A stretch of 64,000 bases of DNA from an uncultured Clostridia bacterium (GTDB lineage Bacteria > Bacillota > Clostridia > Oscillospirales > Acutalibacteraceae), in NCBI GenBank assembly GCA_947631945.1, contig CANRNI010000010.1, positions 1 to 64,000 on the forward strand, in the 5' to 3' direction. The translations under genes and the position numbers were made by a program. The notes under the pieces are model-generated. The model ran no database searches. It was not told the DNA's origin and worked only from the letters and a program-made list of their open reading frames with translations. Position 1 is the first letter of the stretch. Every line of letters starts with the position of its first letter. Below are positions 1-7,713 of the stretch, piece by piece.

Positions 1-56
1 TTATGTATATATAAAAAATTCATTTAAGAAAGTTAAAATAAGGAGCGAAAAGTAAT

Positions 57-1118
57 ATGTATATAAAATCGCCTTTATATAAATCCGAGCTTGACGAGTA
101 CATAAGTGTATTCGCGGACGTATTTGACAAGCTCGCAGGTTCGGCCGTAATGATAACCGGCGCGGCGGGACTTATCGGAAATTATATAACAGACTTGCTT
201 ATGCAGGCGGGAAAAATTAAAGTTATAGCCTTGGACAGAAATAAAGAACGCGTTGACGCGCGTTTTTCCGACTATTACGGCAATGATAATTTTGTACCCG
301 TGATATGCGACGTCAACGACGCGTCCGCAGTCAATGATATTTTTGATAAAGAAAAAATCACGTATGTCATTCACGCGGCGAGCAGCACTTCCCCACACGT
401 TTACGCAAACAATCCTGTCGATACAATATGCACAAACGTCATAGCTACGCATAATCTTCTTGAGGCTTGCAAAAATTACGGTGTTAAAAGGTTTATGTTT
501 TGCTCGTCCGTCGAGGCTTACGGGATTGGAAGCGACGGAACCGAGTATTTCGACGAACTTTACAGCGGCTATGTTGACTGCAACACAGTAAGAGCTTGTT
601 ATCCGTCGGGCAAGCGCGCGTCGGAGTCCATGTGCAATGCCTATCTGAGCGAATACGGCGTTGATTTCGCGAACGTAAGAATCGGCAGGATTTACGGTCC
701 GACCGTTATCCCCGAGGACACGAAAGCGCCCACGCAATTTATATGCAATGCCGTAAGAAATGAGGATATCGTCCTTAAAAGTCCCGGTACGCAGGTATTT
801 TCCTTTGGATATGTCGGTGACTGCGCCTCGGCTATGCTTAAAGTCCTTACCGACGGCATAACGGGAAACGTATACAATATAGCCGACAGCGAAGGCGGAG
901 TAATGCTTAAGGATTTTGCCGAAGCGGCGGCCGGCGCTTCGGGCAAAAAAGTGGTTTTTGATTTATCGGCCGAGCTTGCGAAAGAGGGCTATTCAAAAGT
1001 AACAAGAGCCGTACTCAGCGTTAAAAAGCTTGAATCGCTCGGCTGGAAATCGCTTCACAACTATAAAGACGGAACTGACAGAACGGTAAATTACTTAAAG
1101 GAATTGAACGCGTTTTAA
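57..1118 (+). CDS. NAD-dependent sugar epimerase/dehydratase (extended SDR)
   Basis: Extended short-chain dehydrogenase of 353 residues, of the UDP-sugar decarboxylase/epimerase type, expected to act on a nucleotide-activated sugar in the cytoplasm. The N-terminal Rossmann signature GAAGLIG is at residues 35-41, the catalytic serine region SSVEAYG at 150-156, the YxxxK pair at Y182/K186 and the family motif RIYGP at 211-215. AAGGAGCG lies 8 bases before the ATG. The next gene follows after 15 bases, and a cytidylyltransferase closes the row, so these three probably make or modify an activated sugar for a surface glycan. The exact substrate cannot be read from the sequence. The operon probably begins upstream of the window. 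Confidence 0.85.
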   Translation: MYIKSPLYKSELDEYISVFADVFDKLAGSAVMITGAAGLIGNYITDLLMQAGKIKVIALDRNKERVDARFSDYYGNDNFVPVICDVNDASAVNDIFDKEKITYVIHAASSTSPHVYANNPVDTICTNVIATHNLLEACKNYGVKRFMFCSSVEAYGIGSDGTEYFDELYSGYVDCNTVRACYPSGKRASESMCNAYLSEYGVDFANVRIGRIYGPTVIPEDTKAPTQFICNAVRNEDIVLKSPGTQVFSFGYVGDCASAMLKVLTDGITGNVYNIADSEGGVMLKDFAEAAAGASGKKVVFDLSAELAKEGYSKVTRAVLSVKKLESLGWKSLHNYKDGTDRTVNYLKELNAF

Positions 1119-1133
1119 AGGAGATATGAAAAA

Positions 1134-2165
1134 ATGGAGAAGCTTAAAGCTCTTGTAACGGCGGAAGTTATAAAGCCGATTCTTGAAACGTTAAGCGACA
1201 GAATTGATTTTGAATACGCGGGCTATAACATCGACCACGACGTTATGCCGAGAGATGAACTGAAAAGACGGGTAAAGGACATAGATGTTCTTATATGTGA
1301 ATACGATACTATTGACGCGGAAATTTTTGACTGCGCCGAGAAGCTTAAATTCATAGTATGCTGCCGAGGCGGCGTAAAAACGGTTATCGACCTCGATAAA
1401 GCAATGGAAAACGGCGTAATAGTATGCAACAACGCTGGAAGAAACGCCAACGCCGTTTCGGATATGACGATGGGCTATATTCTCGACCTTACAAGGAATA
1501 TAACGCTCACAACAAATCTTATACACAATAGAGTTATAACGACCGACGTTAAATCGAAGCCCGAAGAATACCGCGACACGGTATGGGGTCTTGACAACAA
1601 TTCTCCGTTTATAAGGTTCAGAGGTGGTAGTGTGAACCATATGACGCTCGGTATAGTCGGATTCGGTCACGCGGGCAGACTTGTCGCCGAAAAAGCGAAG
1701 GCGTTCGGAATGAGGATTTTAGCATACGACCCGTATATATCTCCCGATTCGGTTCCAGAATACGCAGAGCTTGTCAAATTTGATACGCTTTTAAAGGAAT
1801 CCGATATAATCAGTCTGCATTGTGTAGTAACTCCGCAGACAAAGCATCTTTTTAAAGCGGCTGAATTTGAGAAAATGAAAAATACCGCGTATTTTATCAA
1901 TACCGCGAGAGGAGAGCTTGTAGACGAAAATGACCTTATAGAATCGCTCAACAGCGGCAAAATAGCGGGAGCGGCTATAGACGTTACGGCGGTTGAGCCG
2001 ATAGCTTCCGATTGCCCTCTGCTTGACGCAAAAAACCTTATAATCACTCCCCATATAGCCGGTTCGTCTTTTGATGTTCAGGTTCAAGGCACAAATATGG
2101 CGGTTGAAAGCCTTACAGATTGGCTCAATGATAAAAAACCGAAAAACTGCGTGGTTTACAGATAA
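1134..2165 (+). CDS. D-isomer 2-hydroxyacid dehydrogenase (PGDH-like)
   Basis: NAD-dependent D-2-hydroxyacid dehydrogenase, 343 residues. The Rossmann motif GFGHAG is at 176-181, and the catalytic triad of the family is in place: R259 in NTARG, E288 in AVEP and H307 in TPHIAG. It lacks the C-terminal ACT or ASB domain of many biosynthetic 3-phosphoglycerate dehydrogenases. Its position between a sugar epimerase and a cytidylyltransferase argues for a role in making a sugar- or polyol-like surface precursor rather than serine. It starts with ATG after GGAGAT and ends 12 bases before the next start. The substrate is unknown. Confidence 0.83.
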   Translation: MEKLKALVTAEVIKPILETLSDRIDFEYAGYNIDHDVMPRDELKRRVKDIDVLICEYDTIDAEIFDCAEKLKFIVCCRGGVKTVIDLDKAMENGVIVCNNAGRNANAVSDMTMGYILDLTRNITLTTNLIHNRVITTDVKSKPEEYRDTVWGLDNNSPFIRFRGGSVNHMTLGIVGFGHAGRLVAEKAKAFGMRILAYDPYISPDSVPEYAELVKFDTLLKESDIISLHCVVTPQTKHLFKAAEFEKMKNTAYFINTARGELVDENDLIESLNSGKIAGAAIDVTAVEPIASDCPLLDAKNLIITPHIAGSSFDVQVQGTNMAVESLTDWLNDKKPKNCVVYR

Positions 2166-2177
2166 GGGGATACGGTA

Positions 2178-2837
2178 ATGGGAAAGACTGTAGGAATAAT
2201 CCTCGCGGGAGGAATAGGCTCGAGATTCGGAGCGGACAGACCGAAACAGTATTGTAATATTTTCGGTAAAGAGATGATATGGTATTCGATAGACGCTTTC
2301 GGAAAAGCAAAAACCATTGACGATTTTATTGTTGTGGTTGACGCGGCCGAAATGAAAAGAGGAAGAATCGCAAAAGAATATTCCGTTAAAACGGTCGAGG
2401 GCGGCGACAGCAGAAACGCGTCATTCAAACACGCGCTTGATTATATAGCGGAAAATTATCCCGACTGCGAAAAAATTATAGAAAACAACGCGGCGTGTCC
2501 TATGATAACTCCCGAACTGACAGATGAATTTATAGGACTTCTCGACGATTACGATTTTGTAAACACAGCGTATAAAATCACCGACGCTCTCGGTTCGTAT
2601 AAAGACAGAATCGCGAACAGAGAGGATTTCTATTTGATTCAGGCTCCCGATGCGTACAGATTCCCGCTTATATATAAGTATTTTGACGAAAACTCACCTT
2701 TATGCCATCCGGCTCACCAGCTTCCGCTTGAAGCAAAGGAATACCGCTATTTCGGCTATACCGATAATTATAAGGTTACTTATCCCGAGGATATAAAAAT
2801 AGTGGAGGTCTTAATGGAAAGACGAAATAATCGTTAA
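2178..2837 (+). CDS. IspD/TarI-like cytidylyltransferase, divergent
   Basis: Nucleotidyltransferase of 219 residues with the CTP-binding signature LAGGIGSRFGADRPKQY at residues 9-25, as in IspD (methylerythritol phosphate) and TarI (ribitol phosphate) enzymes. The second conserved motif, normally HDAARP, reads NNAACP at 103-108, so the usual basic residue is missing. Together with the epimerase and dehydrogenase upstream this suggests CTP activation of an unusual sugar or polyol phosphate for a surface polymer rather than the housekeeping IspD step. The last codon and stop lie at the border of a 21-bp R1 remnant. A hairpin follows at 2886-2917. Confidence 0.78.
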   Translation: MGKTVGIILAGGIGSRFGADRPKQYCNIFGKEMIWYSIDAFGKAKTIDDFIVVVDAAEMKRGRIAKEYSVKTVEGGDSRNASFKHALDYIAENYPDCEKIIENNAACPMITPELTDEFIGLLDDYDFVNTAYKITDALGSYKDRIANREDFYLIQAPDAYRFPLIYKYFDENSPLCHPAHQLPLEAKEYRYFGYTDNYKVTYPEDIKIVEVLMERRNNR

Positions 2838-2852
2838 TTGTGCGGTGTTGCC
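2832..2852 (-). repeat. R1 terminal remnant
   Basis: Bases 2832-2852 match one end of the R1 element (GTTAATTGTGCGG followed by TGTTGCC) and are followed by TTAA, as at the intact copies. The rest of the element is missing. The remnant covers the final CGT codon and stop codon of the cytidylyltransferase gene. Confidence 0.7.
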
Positions 2853-2885
2853 TTAAATATCGCAACGATGTGAATACTATTAAAA

Positions 2886-2917
2886 AAACGATGCCGGCAT
2901 ACAGCCGATATCGTTTT
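2886..2917 (+). terminator. Probable terminator of the sugar operon
   Basis: Imperfect palindrome pairing ACGAT with ATCGT and CGGC with GCCG around a short loop, followed by TTTT. It stands between the convergent sugar operon and dockerin gene and could serve both strands; an A-run precedes it, which is a T-run on the minus strand. Confidence 0.55.
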
Positions 2918-2933
2918 ATGGCATTTGTCCGGA

Positions 2934-3773
2934 TTATGCAGCCAAACTATAGAGAAATGTATCGTTGTCAACCTCACGCATTTCCGTCAAAGACAGCATA
3001 CCTTTATCGGGAACAGGTTTGAATGATATAACGTCTAACTGTGAAGCGGGAGTGTTATCCGCATAATAATCTATGATTTTCACAATCTCATCATCGACGG
3101 TTATGATTTCTATTCTTGAGCCGTCATCGTATTTACAGGTATAGACAACGCTTTGCTTTCCGTTTATTACAGAGCCGTCTGAAACAGTAATATTCTCTCC
3201 GCCGGCGGGGACGTACTGACCGCCTAATTCATCGGGCAAAATACCGAGCAGTTCTAAAAACTCATCTGTCATATATGTATATAATCCCGTGTTCGGATTT
3301 GCCATATAAAAATCAATAGAGTTATTTGTTAATATACGCAGAGTTATCCCCGCTACCGACGATTCCATAGAAAGAGAAGCGCCGTCTACTGAAATAATCG
3401 ACCATATTGGTTCTTCGCCCGGAATAGTTTCATAGGATTCCATTGTATAACAATCATTAATAAACGCCTTAACGTCATAGGGAATCTCTTGTCCGTTTGG
3501 GTCGAGCTTTGCCGCCACGCGAAGAACGTATCTTGCATCGGCCGCAGTTATTTCGCCGTCGCTGTTTACATCAGCCGTTTTTCTCTTTTCCTCGGATACA
3601 ATGTCCAGCATGGCGGATACTCTCAATATGCTTCTCGCGTCCGCCGCCGTTATCTCTCCGTTGCCGTCCATATCGCCGGATAATTCTTCGGCCGCTGCCG
3701 GTACGGAAAAAATTGCGGCCGCCGAAATTAAAACGGTACAAATTACGGCGATAATTTTCTTTACATTTTTCAT
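2934..3773 (-). CDS. Secreted protein with N-terminal dockerin-type repeats
   Basis: Exported protein of 279 residues. A signal peptide (KKII then a hydrophobic run ending near AAAEE) covers about residues 1-29. Two calcium-binding dockerin-type repeats follow at about 33-90, each with the DxNxDGxI-type loop and the AADAR helix (GDMDGNGEITAADAR, ADVNSDGEITAADAR). The remaining 180 residues resemble no catalytic family that I recognise. Type I dockerins normally dock to cohesins; no cohesin is visible here, and the N-terminal position right after the signal peptide is less usual than the C-terminal one. The start at 3773 is set by AAAGGAAG upstream; a longer in-frame start at 3845 would precede the signal peptide by 24 residues and overlap a repeat. 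Confidence 0.75.
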   Translation of the reverse strand: MKNVKKIIAVICTVLISAAAIFSVPAAAEELSGDMDGNGEITAADARSILRVSAMLDIVSEEKRKTADVNSDGEITAADARYVLRVAAKLDPNGQEIPYDVKAFINDCYTMESYETIPGEEPIWSIISVDGASLSMESSVAGITLRILTNNSIDFYMANPNTGLYTYMTDEFLELLGILPDELGGQYVPAGGENITVSDGSVINGKQSVVYTCKYDDGSRIEIITVDDEIVKIIDYYADNTPASQLDVISFKPVPDKGMLSLTEMREVDNDTFLYSLAA

Positions 3774-3801
3774 TTTTCTAAACTTCCTTTCAAAAGTATA
3801 T

Positions 3802-3982
3802 ATTATGGAACCACTGATTAAATCACGCCTAACGGCTGAACGCACATCTTGCGCTGCGATTTTCCGTCATTTTTGCCAAAAGCTCCTTGAAATACGTCAG
3901 TATTCCTGCGTCACTTTTGTCAATCTGACGAAAAATCTCATGACGCAATATGCACGCTCGATTTAATTAGTGCTTCCATTAT
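3802..3982. repeat. R3-ended element carrying the R1 core
   Basis: About 180 bp with imperfect terminal inverted repeats: left TGGAACCACTGATTAAATC, right (reverse complement) TGGAAGCACTAATTAAATC. The middle, from roughly 3861 to 3940, is the same core as in R1 elements (GTCATTTTTGCC through CAATCTGACGAAAAATCTC). The element therefore combines R3 ends with an R1 core. It lies just upstream of the dockerin gene's ribosome-binding site. Confidence 0.7.
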
Positions 3983-3984
3983 AA

Positions 3985-4033
3985 ACAACACCGCACGCTT
4001 GGCGGCAGCCGCTGATTGCGCGGTATTGTCTTA
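3985..4033. repeat. Degenerate short R1-like remnant
   Basis: A 49-bp stretch begins CAACACCGCAC and ends GCGCGGTATTGTCTTAA. These are mutated R1 ends brought together with about 20 bp between them. It abuts the R3/R1 composite, suggesting successive insertions and deletions at one spot. Confidence 0.55.
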
Positions 4034-4034
4034 A

Positions 4035-4143
4035 CAAAAATAAAATATCCTTTCCGAAAATAAACAGAAAGGATTGACAAAAATACAATTATATTATATA
4101 TAAACCGTGTATACCATATAAACCATTTTTCATAAAACCCTTC
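4035..4143 (-). ncRNA. Candidate small transcript with own promoter and terminator
   Basis: A minus-strand consensus promoter (TTGACA, 18 bp, TATACT at 4174-4150) faces a 110-bp region that ends in a hairpin (ATCCTTTC at 4047-4054 paired with GAAAGGAT at 4067-4074), followed on the minus strand by TATTTTATTTTTG. No long ORF lies between. A 14-codon reading frame (MKNGLYG...) follows a weak GAAGGG site, so a leader peptide or small-peptide mRNA is an alternative to a pure small RNA. It is separate from the lipoprotein gene upstream, whose stop is 120 bp away. Confidence 0.45.
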
Positions 4144-4149
4144 ATTTAT

Positions 4150-4179
4150 AGTATACCACATAAAAATCTGAAGTGTCAA
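4150..4179 (-). promoter_or_regulatory. Sigma-A promoter for small transcript
   Basis: On the minus strand TTGACA (4179-4174) and TATACT (4155-4150) are separated by 18 bp. The expected start is near 4143, and no annotated gene lies downstream on that strand before the hairpin at 4047-4074. Confidence 0.6.
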
Positions 4180-4266
4180 TAGTTTTTTTTATACGTAAAT
4201 CGGTATGCGAATTTTTGGGACGAATTTTCGTCGAAAAATCCGGCGGAACAATCTGCCGTCGATTCA

Positions 4267-4986
4267 TTAATTGCCGCTTTCGGCTATATCGTATGCGTCT
4301 ACATTGATTTTTACAGCGTCCTCCGTCACATTGCGCGTAAACTCCAGCAGTTCCCAGCGCATTTGAAGCTCCTGAGTTTCGGCGTCGTAAAGCTCGCATC
4401 TTGACGCAAAGCCGTATTGGTCGTCAATCCACACATAAGCGATTTTCTTATCCGCTCCGTTTTCCTTTTCAATCTGCTTGTATCTTACGGCTGAACGCCC
4501 CGCGACGAAATCTGTTCCTACCTTTGTAACGTTTTTATAAACGGGAAAATACGGGTCGCATACAGAAAGCTGTATAAATCCGGAATACAAATCATCTATC
4601 GTTGAATTTGTAACTATTGTCGCCGTGCCTTCGGCGGTATTGTTGTTAAGCATATACTGTATCATATAGCCGTCCTCCTGAGTAATAAAGGTGGCTATAT
4701 CGGTCGCTTTATCAAGCGACTGATAATATTTCCCGCATTTGCCCTCGGTTATTACCGACTCGCCGCTTTTTTTATCATAATAGGTATATGACAGCGCATA
4801 TGATGACTGCCATGACGAATCAGTATTGAGCACCTGCGAGACGTCGTAATTAAGGGAGGTCGTTTCCGCGTCGGAAATTACGTATTCTCCGAAATTTACG
4901 TTTCCGGTCTTTTCATCTTGAGAACAGGAGGAAAATACTGACATTATCAGAATTGAAACTAAAATTATATATGCGAATTTTTTCAT
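4267..4986 (-). CDS. Uncharacterised lipoprotein
   Basis: Lipoprotein of 239 residues. The signal peptide ends in the lipobox FSSC with Cys21, followed by a polar segment. The rest is rich in short beta-like stretches (SYALSYTYYDKKSG, VWIDDQYGF) and may be an outer-face sensing or carrier domain similar to LolA-like or DUF4412-like proteins; that is only an impression. ATG follows GAGGT by 9 bases, and a clear sigma-A promoter lies at 5036-5007. It is monocistronic, flanked by the small transcript and by a divergent lysoplasmalogenase gene. Function unknown. Confidence 0.75.
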   Translation of the reverse strand: MKKFAYIILVSILIMSVFSSCSQDEKTGNVNFGEYVISDAETTSLNYDVSQVLNTDSSWQSSYALSYTYYDKKSGESVITEGKCGKYYQSLDKATDIATFITQEDGYMIQYMLNNNTAEGTATIVTNSTIDDLYSGFIQLSVCDPYFPVYKNVTKVGTDFVAGRSAVRYKQIEKENGADKKIAYVWIDDQYGFASRCELYDAETQELQMRWELLEFTRNVTEDAVKINVDAYDIAESGN

Positions 4987-5006
4987 GCCGATAATACCTC
5001 ATATAT

Positions 5007-5036
5007 ATTATCCTATAAAATCAGAGCGTTTGTCAA
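5007..5036 (-). promoter_or_regulatory. Promoter of the lipoprotein gene
   Basis: Minus strand TTGACA (5036-5031), 18-bp spacer, GATAAT (5012-5007), about 20 bp before the lipoprotein start. Confidence 0.65.
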
Positions 5037-5140
5037 GTTTTTTATTTAAAATATGAATAAAAATATGAATAATTATTTTTCATTTCGGAATTTGTTTTTA
5101 AAGCTTATAAAAATATATCAGTAAAAATACAAAAATAATA

Positions 5141-5169
5141 TTGAAACAACCTTTAATTTTTGTTATAAT
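5141..5169 (+). promoter_or_regulatory. Promoter of the lysoplasmalogenase gene
   Basis: TTGAAA at 5141-5146 and TATAAT at 5164-5169 with a 17-bp spacer. This places transcription start near 5176 and rules out in-frame starts upstream of that point. Confidence 0.75.
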
Positions 5170-5200
5170 GTTACTGAAAAATACGGAAGGAATGGAATTT

Positions 5201-5908
5201 ATGTTATTTTATGTGTTGTTGGTTCTCGGAATCGTGTCCGCTGTTGTATTTATGGCAAAACGTGTTAAAGAGGGCGGAGTAAAAGCTCTCGTTTTAAAGG
5301 CTCTCACAAGCGCGCTGTTCGTTTCGTGCGCGTCGGCAGCGGCGGCCGAGGCCATTGGCAGAAATAAATTCGGCTTTGCGTTGTTTGTGATTCCGGGGCT
5401 CGTTTTCGGTCTTATGGGCGATATATGGCTTGACCTTAAATGGGTATACCCTCAGGATAACGATATTTACACATTTTCAGGCTTCGGCGCTTTTATGATA
5501 GGTCATATACTTTTTATTTCGGGACTTATTAAAAACTACGCCGATTTCAAAAGACCGCTGTATATTATCCTGCCGCTTATTATCGCGGCGGTTATAGCTG
5601 TCGGAATTATAATTCTTGAAAAGCCGATGAAAATGAAATACGGAAAGTTTAAGCTCATAACCGCCGTATACGCCTGCATACTCGCTTTTATGACGCTTCT
5701 TTCCGGCTCTCTCGCTCTTATGAACTCATTTGGTGTAAAAACTCTTAATATAATGTTCGCGGGCGGAGTGTTCTTCCTTATTTCGGACCTTATTCTTTCC
5801 GGAACGTATTTCGGCGAGGGCAAGAACCGTCCTGTTGACGTAATAACAAATCATGCTTCTTATTTCGCCGCTCAGTTTCTCATCGCGTATTCGATAATGT
5901 TTGTATAA
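5201..5908 (+). CDS. YhhN/TMEM86-family lysoplasmalogenase-like membrane protein
   Basis: Integral membrane protein of 235 residues with about eight hydrophobic helices, of the YhhN/TMEM86 family, whose characterised members cleave the vinyl-ether bond of lysoplasmalogens. The family's conserved acidic region is present (GLMGDIWLDLK near residue 70, with SGTYFGEG toward the C-terminus). The start at 5201 has GGAAGG 8 bases upstream; the longer frame from 5141 would begin inside the promoter. A second family member is encoded at 45593-46351. Plasmalogens are common in anaerobic Clostridia, which fits. Enzymatic activity is inferred from family only. Confidence 0.7.
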   Translation: MLFYVLLVLGIVSAVVFMAKRVKEGGVKALVLKALTSALFVSCASAAAAEAIGRNKFGFALFVIPGLVFGLMGDIWLDLKWVYPQDNDIYTFSGFGAFMIGHILFISGLIKNYADFKRPLYIILPLIIAAVIAVGIIILEKPMKMKYGKFKLITAVYACILAFMTLLSGSLALMNSFGVKTLNIMFAGGVFFLISDLILSGTYFGEGKNRPVDVITNHASYFAAQFLIAYSIMFV

Positions 5909-6258
5909 CGGCAAAAATCAATAATATTTTTTACGTTTTGTATGTTATATGTTCATTATTATTATAAACTGAAATTGTTTAAATTTATTAAAAATTTTTA
6001 ATAAATTATTAACTGAATATATGTTCACCACAATATCTTGTGTTATTTTAATTTCAAATTGGAATATTTTGTTGTCGGACTTGAAAAAGATGGCATTTTA
6101 AACAAAAATTACACAAAAATAATAAATTTCCTTAAATATACTTTAAATTTTTCATTATTGGTGGTATACTATTAATGTTAAAAATCATTTTGATTTGCCT
6201 GCGGCATAATTAAGATATGCCGATAATATATTGTTTTATTCTTTAAGGAAGTACCGTT
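5909..6258. other. AT-rich gap with a 26-bp palindrome and murA leader
   Basis: This 350-bp gap has no plausible gene. It holds a perfect 26-bp AT palindrome at 5982-6007 (AATTTATTAAAAA and its complement), a repeated ATATGTTCA at about 5946 and 6019, a possible weak promoter for murA (TTTAAA 6142-6147, 17 bp, TATACT 6165-6170) and a leader hairpin with arms CGGCATA (6202-6208) and TATGCCG (6216-6222). Confidence 0.6.
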
Positions 6259-7560
6259 ATGGAAAAATTCGTAATTAACGGCGGTAATAAGCTTCATGGC
6301 GAGGTTGAAATAAGCGGAGCTAAAAATGCGGCTGTAGCGATAATCCCCGCCACGATTCTTGCTGAGGATATTTGCAGAATAGAAAATATACCTGACATAC
6401 GCGACGTTCAGGTTATGGTAAAAATCCTTATGGAAATGGGCGCCGCCGTACGTTATATTAATTCAAACACGTTGGAAATTGATACAAGGTATATTAATTC
6501 CTATATTATTCCTTATGAAATGACTAAATATTCCCGTTCGTCGTATTACCTTCTCGGCGCACTCCTCGGGCGTTACAGCCATGCGAAGGTAGCTATGCCG
6601 GGAGGCTGCAACTTCGGCGGTGTAAGACCCATAGATTTTCATCTTAAAGGTTTCGCCAAGCTCGGCGCGACTATTACAAATGACAACGGCATGATTGACG
6701 CGGAAGCGGCAAGGCTTATAGGCAACGTAATTTATTTCGATAAGGTTTCGGTGGGAGCGACAGTTAATATAATGCTCGCCGCTGTAAAGGCAAGAGGCAT
6801 TACAATAATTGAAAACGCCGCAAAAGAACCACACATAGTCGATCTCGCCAATTTCTTAAACCTCATGGGCGCTAACGTTACGGGCGCGGGTACAGACGTT
6901 ATAAGAATACGCGGAGTTCATTCTCTGCACGGCTGTTCCTATTCAATAATTCCCGACCAAATCGAAGCGGGAACTTATATGGTAGCCGCGGCGGCCGCAA
7001 AGGGTGATATCCTTATAAAAAACGTTATACCCAAGCATCTTGAGTCGATTACGGCAAAACTCAGAGAATGCGGTGTAACGGTTATAGAATATGACGATTC
7101 GCTGAAAGTCGTCAGCAATAAAAGGTGTAAATGCTGTAAGGTTACAGCTATGCCTCACCCGGGGTTCCCCACGGATATGCAGCCTCAGATAACCACTTTT
7201 TTGGCTCTGAGCAAAGGGACAAGCATAGTTACCGATGGCGTTTGGGACAACAGATTCAGGTACGTTGACCAGCTTATAAGCATGGGAGCGTCTATACAAA
7301 TCGAGGGCAAAGCGGCTATAATATCCGGCGTTCAGAAGCTTCACGGCGCACCTGTCAGAGCGGACGATTTGCGCGCGGGCGCGGCGATGCTCATAGCGGG
7401 TATGTGCGCGGACGGTAAAACTGTTATAGAAAATATTTATCATATAGAGAGAGGCTATGAGCGCGTTATAGAGAAGCTGAAAAAGCTTGGCGCGGATATA
7501 ACAAAAGTGGACTTTCCCGATGAAAATCAAAAGGTTAAGGTCATATCTCCGGCAGGATAA
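6259..7560 (+). CDS. murA: UDP-N-acetylglucosamine 1-carboxyvinyltransferase
   Basis: MurA of 433 residues, catalysing the first committed step of peptidoglycan synthesis, transfer of enolpyruvate from PEP to UDP-GlcNAc in the cytoplasm. The K22-N23 pair (SGAKNA) and the catalytic loop cysteine C117 (GGCNFGGVRPIDFH) are present; the cysteine implies fosfomycin sensitivity in principle. The usual loop just before it (MRAS in many enzymes) reads SRSSYY here, so this may be the second clostridial paralogue rather than the main one. AAGGAAG precedes the ATG by about 8 bases. A strong terminator follows at 7590. Confidence 0.92.
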   Translation: MEKFVINGGNKLHGEVEISGAKNAAVAIIPATILAEDICRIENIPDIRDVQVMVKILMEMGAAVRYINSNTLEIDTRYINSYIIPYEMTKYSRSSYYLLGALLGRYSHAKVAMPGGCNFGGVRPIDFHLKGFAKLGATITNDNGMIDAEAARLIGNVIYFDKVSVGATVNIMLAAVKARGITIIENAAKEPHIVDLANFLNLMGANVTGAGTDVIRIRGVHSLHGCSYSIIPDQIEAGTYMVAAAAAKGDILIKNVIPKHLESITAKLRECGVTVIEYDDSLKVVSNKRCKCCKVTAMPHPGFPTDMQPQITTFLALSKGTSIVTDGVWDNRFRYVDQLISMGASIQIEGKAAIISGVQKLHGAPVRADDLRAGAAMLIAGMCADGKTVIENIYHIERGYERVIEKLKKLGADITKVDFPDENQKVKVISPAG

Positions 7561-7563
7561 GAA

Positions 7564-7584
7564 AATTCGTAATTCGTAATACGG
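7564..7584 (+). repeat. Heptamer tandem repeat AATTCGT
   Basis: Two copies of AATTCGT and a third degenerate unit (AATACGG) begin four bases after the murA stop. They resemble the heptamer arrays at 22109 and 50648. Confidence 0.6.
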
Positions 7585-7589
7585 TCTGC

Positions 7590-7614
7590 GGGCGCTTCGT
7601 GCGCCCTTATTTTT
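7590..7614 (+). terminator. murA terminator
   Basis: Stem GGGCGC/GCGCCC with loop TTCGT followed by TTATTTTT. Confidence 0.85.
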
Positions 7615-7713
7615 CATTAAGGTGCAGTGTGAAAAGAAAGGAAAGATACTTGATACAAAAAGCATGATTTTTCATTGTGTTTTGTGTAATCATTGTATTG
7701 CATGGCGATTTAA

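Noticed and set aside
75-737. Long antisense frames opposite many genes, for example 75-737 and 34255-35628
   Set aside because: They mirror real genes with intact domains on the other strand and have no signals of their own.
4074-4102. Plus-strand promoter TTGACA-17-TATATA
   Set aside because: No gene or terminator follows on that strand for 1 kb and the -10 is in an AT run; likely chance.
3979-4179. A 66-codon minus-strand frame over the small transcript
   Set aside because: It starts upstream of the predicted transcription start and has no plausible protein features.
5141-5200. Upstream extension of the lysoplasmalogenase reading frame (20 extra codons)
   Set aside because: It would start inside a clear TTGAAA-17-TATAAT promoter; GGAAGG before 5201 marks the real start.
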